Part shown: piece by piece, positions 61,494-64,000 of the stretch
How positions within the stretch are numbered: the stretch's first letter is position 1
Layout of the letters: each line of letters opens with the position of its first letter
NCBI GenBank assembly: GCA_944320845.1
Contig: CALUJA010000006.1
Location: 1 to 64,000 of the forward strand
DNA: 64,000 bases
From: an uncultured Phocaeicola sp.
GTDB taxonomy: Bacteria > Bacteroidota > Bacteroidia > Bacteroidales > Bacteroidaceae
Direction: 5' to 3'
The notes under the pieces: model-generated
The model's input: only the letters and a program-made list of their open reading frames with translations
Database searches by the model: none
Told to the model about the DNA's origin: nothing
Program-made: the position numbers and the translations under genes

Positions 61494-63503
61494 ATGATGG
61501 AGCACATACAGATAGATACGGACACCCCCGAATTTCAAAACGCACTCCAGCTGATACAGTATACCCGGCAATCTGTCTTCCTCACGGGCAAGGCAGGGAC
61601 GGGAAAATCCACGTTTCTGAAATATGTATGCCGCACGACGAAAAAGAAGCATGTCGTACTCGCACCTACGGGAATAGCGGCTATCAATGCCGGAGGAAGT
61701 ACCCTGCACAGCTTCTTCAAGCTGCCCTTCCATCCGCTGCTGCCCGACGACCCGAAATTCCAGGGGCGGAAGCTGCACGACTTCCTCAAATATTCGTCCG
61801 ACCACCGAAAGCTTATCCAGAACATCGAGTTGGTCATCATCGACGAGATTTCTATGGTGAGAGCCGACATCATCGACTTTATCGACAAGATACTGCGCGT
61901 CTACTCGCACAACATGCGCGAGCCGTTCGGCGGAAAGCAGTTGCTCCTTGTGGGAGACATCTTTCAGCTTGAGCCGGTGGTGAAAAGCGATGAACGCGAA
62001 ATCATCGGCCGCTTCTACCCCAACCCCTACTTCTTTTCCGCCCGCGTGTTTCACGAGATGGAGCTGGTGGCCATCGAGCTGACCAAAGTATACCGGCAGA
62101 CCGACCCGGTGTTTGTCAGCGTGCTCGACCATATACGCACCGACACCGCCGGGGCGGCCGACCTTCAGCTACTCAACACGCGCTGCAACGTACCCGTGCG
62201 GCAAGGAGAAGGCAATCTCTACATCACCCTGGCCACAAGGCGCGACACCGTGGACTATATCAACGAGCAGAAACTGGCCGAGCTGCCCGGCGACCCCGTC
62301 ACCCTGAGAGGGGAGATAAAGGGGGAATTCCCCCTCGGCAGCCTGCCTACGCTCATGGAGCTGGTCGTGAAACCCGGAGCACAGGTCATCTTCATCAAGA
62401 ATGATGCGGAACGGCGGTGGGTGAACGGAACCATCGGCACCTTGTCGGGGATAGACGACGAGGGAAACATGTATGTCGTGACCGAAGACGGAAGGGAAGT
62501 CGGTGTGCACCGCGAGAGCTGGAGCAATGTGCGCTACCGCTACAACGAGACGGAGAAAAAGATAGAAGAGGAGGAGCTCGGCACCTTTACGCAGTACCCC
62601 ATCCGTCTGGCTTGGGCAATCACCATCCACAAGAGCCAAGGGCTTACGTTCAGCCGTGCCGTAATCGACTTTACGGGTGGAGTATTTGCCGGCGGACAGA
62701 CCTACGTGGCGCTGAGCCGATGTACCTCACTCGACGGCATCTACCTGAAGAGGGAGATTACGCGCGGCGACATATTCGTACGTCCCGAAATCGTCAGCTT
62801 CGCCCGGCGGTTCAACGACCAGCAGGCCGTGAGTCGGGCACTGCGGCAGGCACAGGCCGATGTGCAGTATGAGGCGGCCTCGGCAGCCTTCGACCGCGGC
62901 GACTTCAAGGAGTTTCTCAGCCAGTTCTTCAAGGCCATCCACAGTCGGTACGACATCGAGAAGCCTCTCGCCCAACGCCTCATCCGCCGGAAGCTCAACG
63001 TCATCAACCGCCTGCGCGAGGAAAACCTACGGCTGAAGGAGCAGATGAAGAAGCAGCAGGCCAACCTGGAAAAGTATGCTTATGAATATTATCTGATGGG
63101 AAACGAATGTGTCACCAAGGCACACGACCAACGCGCCGCCATCGCCAACTACGACAAGGCCATCGAACTTTATCCGGCATACACGGACGCCTGGGTAAGA
63201 AAGGGGGTGACCCTCTTCGACTGCGGACGGACGGATGAGGCGGAAGAATGTCTGAACAAAGCCGTAAGCCTGCGGCCGAATGACTTCAAGGCCGTGTACA
63301 ACCGAGGAAAGCTGCGCCTGCACACGGGCGACACCGAGGGAGCGGTTGCCGACCTCGACAAGGCCACCAGCCTCAAGCCCCAGCACGCCGGAGCGCACGA
63401 GTGTTTCGCCGACGCACTCGGCCGAGCGGGGAAGGATACCGAAGCGGCACTGCACTACCGCATTGCCGAAGAACTGAGAAAACGTAAGAACCAAAACAAC
63501 TGA
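61494..63503 (+). CDS. PIF1-like helicase with C-terminal TPR repeats
   Basis: A 669-residue superfamily 1B-type DNA helicase/ATPase. It has Walker A TGKAGTGKST (31-40), LAPTGIAAINAGGSTLHSFFKLP, Walker B VIIDEISMVRADI, VGDIFQLEPVV, and the C-terminal UvrD_C_2-like motif LAWAITIHKSQGLTFSRAVIDF and TYVALSRCTSLDG. The rest (about 500-669) has a coiled coil and TPR-like units (YEYYLMGNECVTKAHDQRAAIANYDKAIELYP, AWVRKGVTLFDCGRTDEAEECLNKA). The start is MMEHIQIDTD because a -7 element lies upstream of it. The helicase-plus-TPR arrangement occurs widely in Bacteroidetes. Its exact role in replication or repair is not known. Confidence 0.88.
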   Translation: MMEHIQIDTDTPEFQNALQLIQYTRQSVFLTGKAGTGKSTFLKYVCRTTKKKHVVLAPTGIAAINAGGSTLHSFFKLPFHPLLPDDPKFQGRKLHDFLKYSSDHRKLIQNIELVIIDEISMVRADIIDFIDKILRVYSHNMREPFGGKQLLLVGDIFQLEPVVKSDEREIIGRFYPNPYFFSARVFHEMELVAIELTKVYRQTDPVFVSVLDHIRTDTAGAADLQLLNTRCNVPVRQGEGNLYITLATRRDTVDYINEQKLAELPGDPVTLRGEIKGEFPLGSLPTLMELVVKPGAQVIFIKNDAERRWVNGTIGTLSGIDDEGNMYVVTEDGREVGVHRESWSNVRYRYNETEKKIEEEELGTFTQYPIRLAWAITIHKSQGLTFSRAVIDFTGGVFAGGQTYVALSRCTSLDGIYLKREITRGDIFVRPEIVSFARRFNDQQAVSRALRQAQADVQYEAASAAFDRGDFKEFLSQFFKAIHSRYDIEKPLAQRLIRRKLNVINRLREENLRLKEQMKKQQANLEKYAYEYYLMGNECVTKAHDQRAAIANYDKAIELYPAYTDAWVRKGVTLFDCGRTDEAEECLNKAVSLRPNDFKAVYNRGKLRLHTGDTEGAVADLDKATSLKPQHAGAHECFADALGRAGKDTEAALHYRIAEELRKRKNQNN

Positions 63504-63505
63504 AT

Positions 63506-63928
63506 ATGGAACAAATCAAGAACATCCTGCACGAGCGCCAGTGCTCGTGCGTGGTAAAAGGAACCGCAGGCATCACCGTCTGCACACAGAGAGGCGTGGC
63601 CGACCTTTACGACCTCTACACCAACCGTCCCGAAGTCCTCCGCGGAGCACTCATCGCCGACAAGGTAGTAGGAAAGGGGGCGGCCGCCCTGATGGCCCTT
63701 GCGGGTGTGCGGAGTGTCTGGGCCGACATCATCAGCACGCCGGCGCTCACACTGCTGAGGGAGGCAGGCATCCCAACCGACTTCATGCGGGAAGTGCCCT
63801 ACATCATCAACCGGAGCCGCACGGGAAGGTGTCCGCTGGAAACGGCGTGCGACGGACTGACTTCGCCGGAAGAAATTTACCCCGCCATAACAAAATTTAT
63901 TGCAGCCATGCGACACAAATCCGCCTAA
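63506..63928 (+). CDS. DUF1893 family protein
   Basis: A 140-residue protein that starts 2 bp after the helicase. The family motif area is RGVADLYDLYTNRPEVLRGALIADKVVGKGAAALMALAGV followed by ADIISTPALTLLREAGI. Four cysteines occur, including C13, C15 and C28 near the N terminus. DUF1893 proteins resemble deaminase-fold proteins. The catalytic function is unknown. The tight spacing indicates coupling with the helicase. Confidence 0.85.
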   Translation: MEQIKNILHERQCSCVVKGTAGITVCTQRGVADLYDLYTNRPEVLRGALIADKVVGKGAAALMALAGVRSVWADIISTPALTLLREAGIPTDFMREVPYIINRSRTGRCPLETACDGLTSPEEIYPAITKFIAAMRHKSA

Positions 63929-63969
63929 AATACCGATATTTACATCCGAAAAAACTTTAATCGACTGTT

Positions 63970-64000
63970 ATGAATACCGCAACAAGACTCTATTCGCTCG
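63970..64000 (+). CDS. Start of a further gene, cut by the window end
   Basis: Only the first ten codons are inside: MNTATRLYSL. The RLYSL opening resembles DUF5009/heparan-alpha-glucosaminide N-acetyltransferase-like membrane proteins that begin RLYSLDALRGFD, but ten residues do not prove this. It starts 41 bp after DUF1893 in the same direction. Confidence 0.4.
   Translation, partial: MNTATRLYSL

Overview
The window looks like chromosome from a gut Bacteroidaceae species (Bacteroides or Phocaeicola). The reasons are: many upstream regions carry the Bacteroides-type -7 motif TAnnTTTG and lack strong Shine-Dalgarno sequences; there are many TonB receptors and lipoproteins with an acidic run just after the lipid cysteine; and the gene content includes a BtuB-BtuG vitamin B12 locus, a DUF4924 protein, a GH29 fucosidase, M56/BlaI regulators and a bifunctional RibBA. 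I see no insertion sequence, phage, integrase or CRISPR array, so this is mostly core chromosome with a few accessory islands.

Layout. Positions 1-70 hold a truncated tRNA-Met on the minus strand. From 380 to 6133 there is a START-like protein, an LptF/G permease, RibBA, a BI-1 family membrane protein and an aspartate aminotransferase. From 6447 to 8853 a LuxR-type response regulator precedes an unusual lipoprotein that joins a fasciclin domain to a SusD-like end. MscL, GroEL, GroES and an AraC regulator follow on the minus strand. Next come a PpiD-type chaperone, RmuC, HisS, a zinc metallopeptidase, topoisomerase III, an amidase and a TlpA-like thiol protein.

Positions 23244-29882 are one vitamin B12 uptake operon: promoter, cobalamin riboswitch, BtuB, BtuG, BtuF, BtuC and BtuD. 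Positions 29998-32801 hold a tightly overlapping set: an acetyltransferase-like protein, an IbrA-type PAPS-reductase-like protein (DUF3440), an IbrB-type ParB-like protein, then a metallophosphoesterase. RmlB, a fucosidase, PurL, a LysE exporter, DUF4924, RmlD and release factor 3 follow.

Positions 44381-46931 encode an AmmeMemoRadiSam pair in which Memo and AMMECR1 are fused and carry an export signal. Then come a DUF4595 lipoprotein, a histidine-rich COG0523 metallochaperone, an aldo/keto reductase with a flavoprotein, and a TonB receptor preceded by a LuxR regulator with a degenerate receiver. Positions 55374-60184 form a BlaI-M56 regulated operon whose cargo is a TPR protein and a thioredoxin-like lipoprotein instead of a beta-lactamase. 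The window ends with a DUF1648 protein, a probable 31-residue small protein with its own promoter and terminator, a PIF1-like helicase with TPRs, DUF1893, and the first codons of another gene.

The strongest leads for undescribed biology are the Ibr-like operon, the BlaI/M56 redox operon, the fasciclin-SusD chimera with a composition break, and the small-protein transcript at 61057-61368. All functional calls come from reading the sequence and family knowledge. No database search was run.
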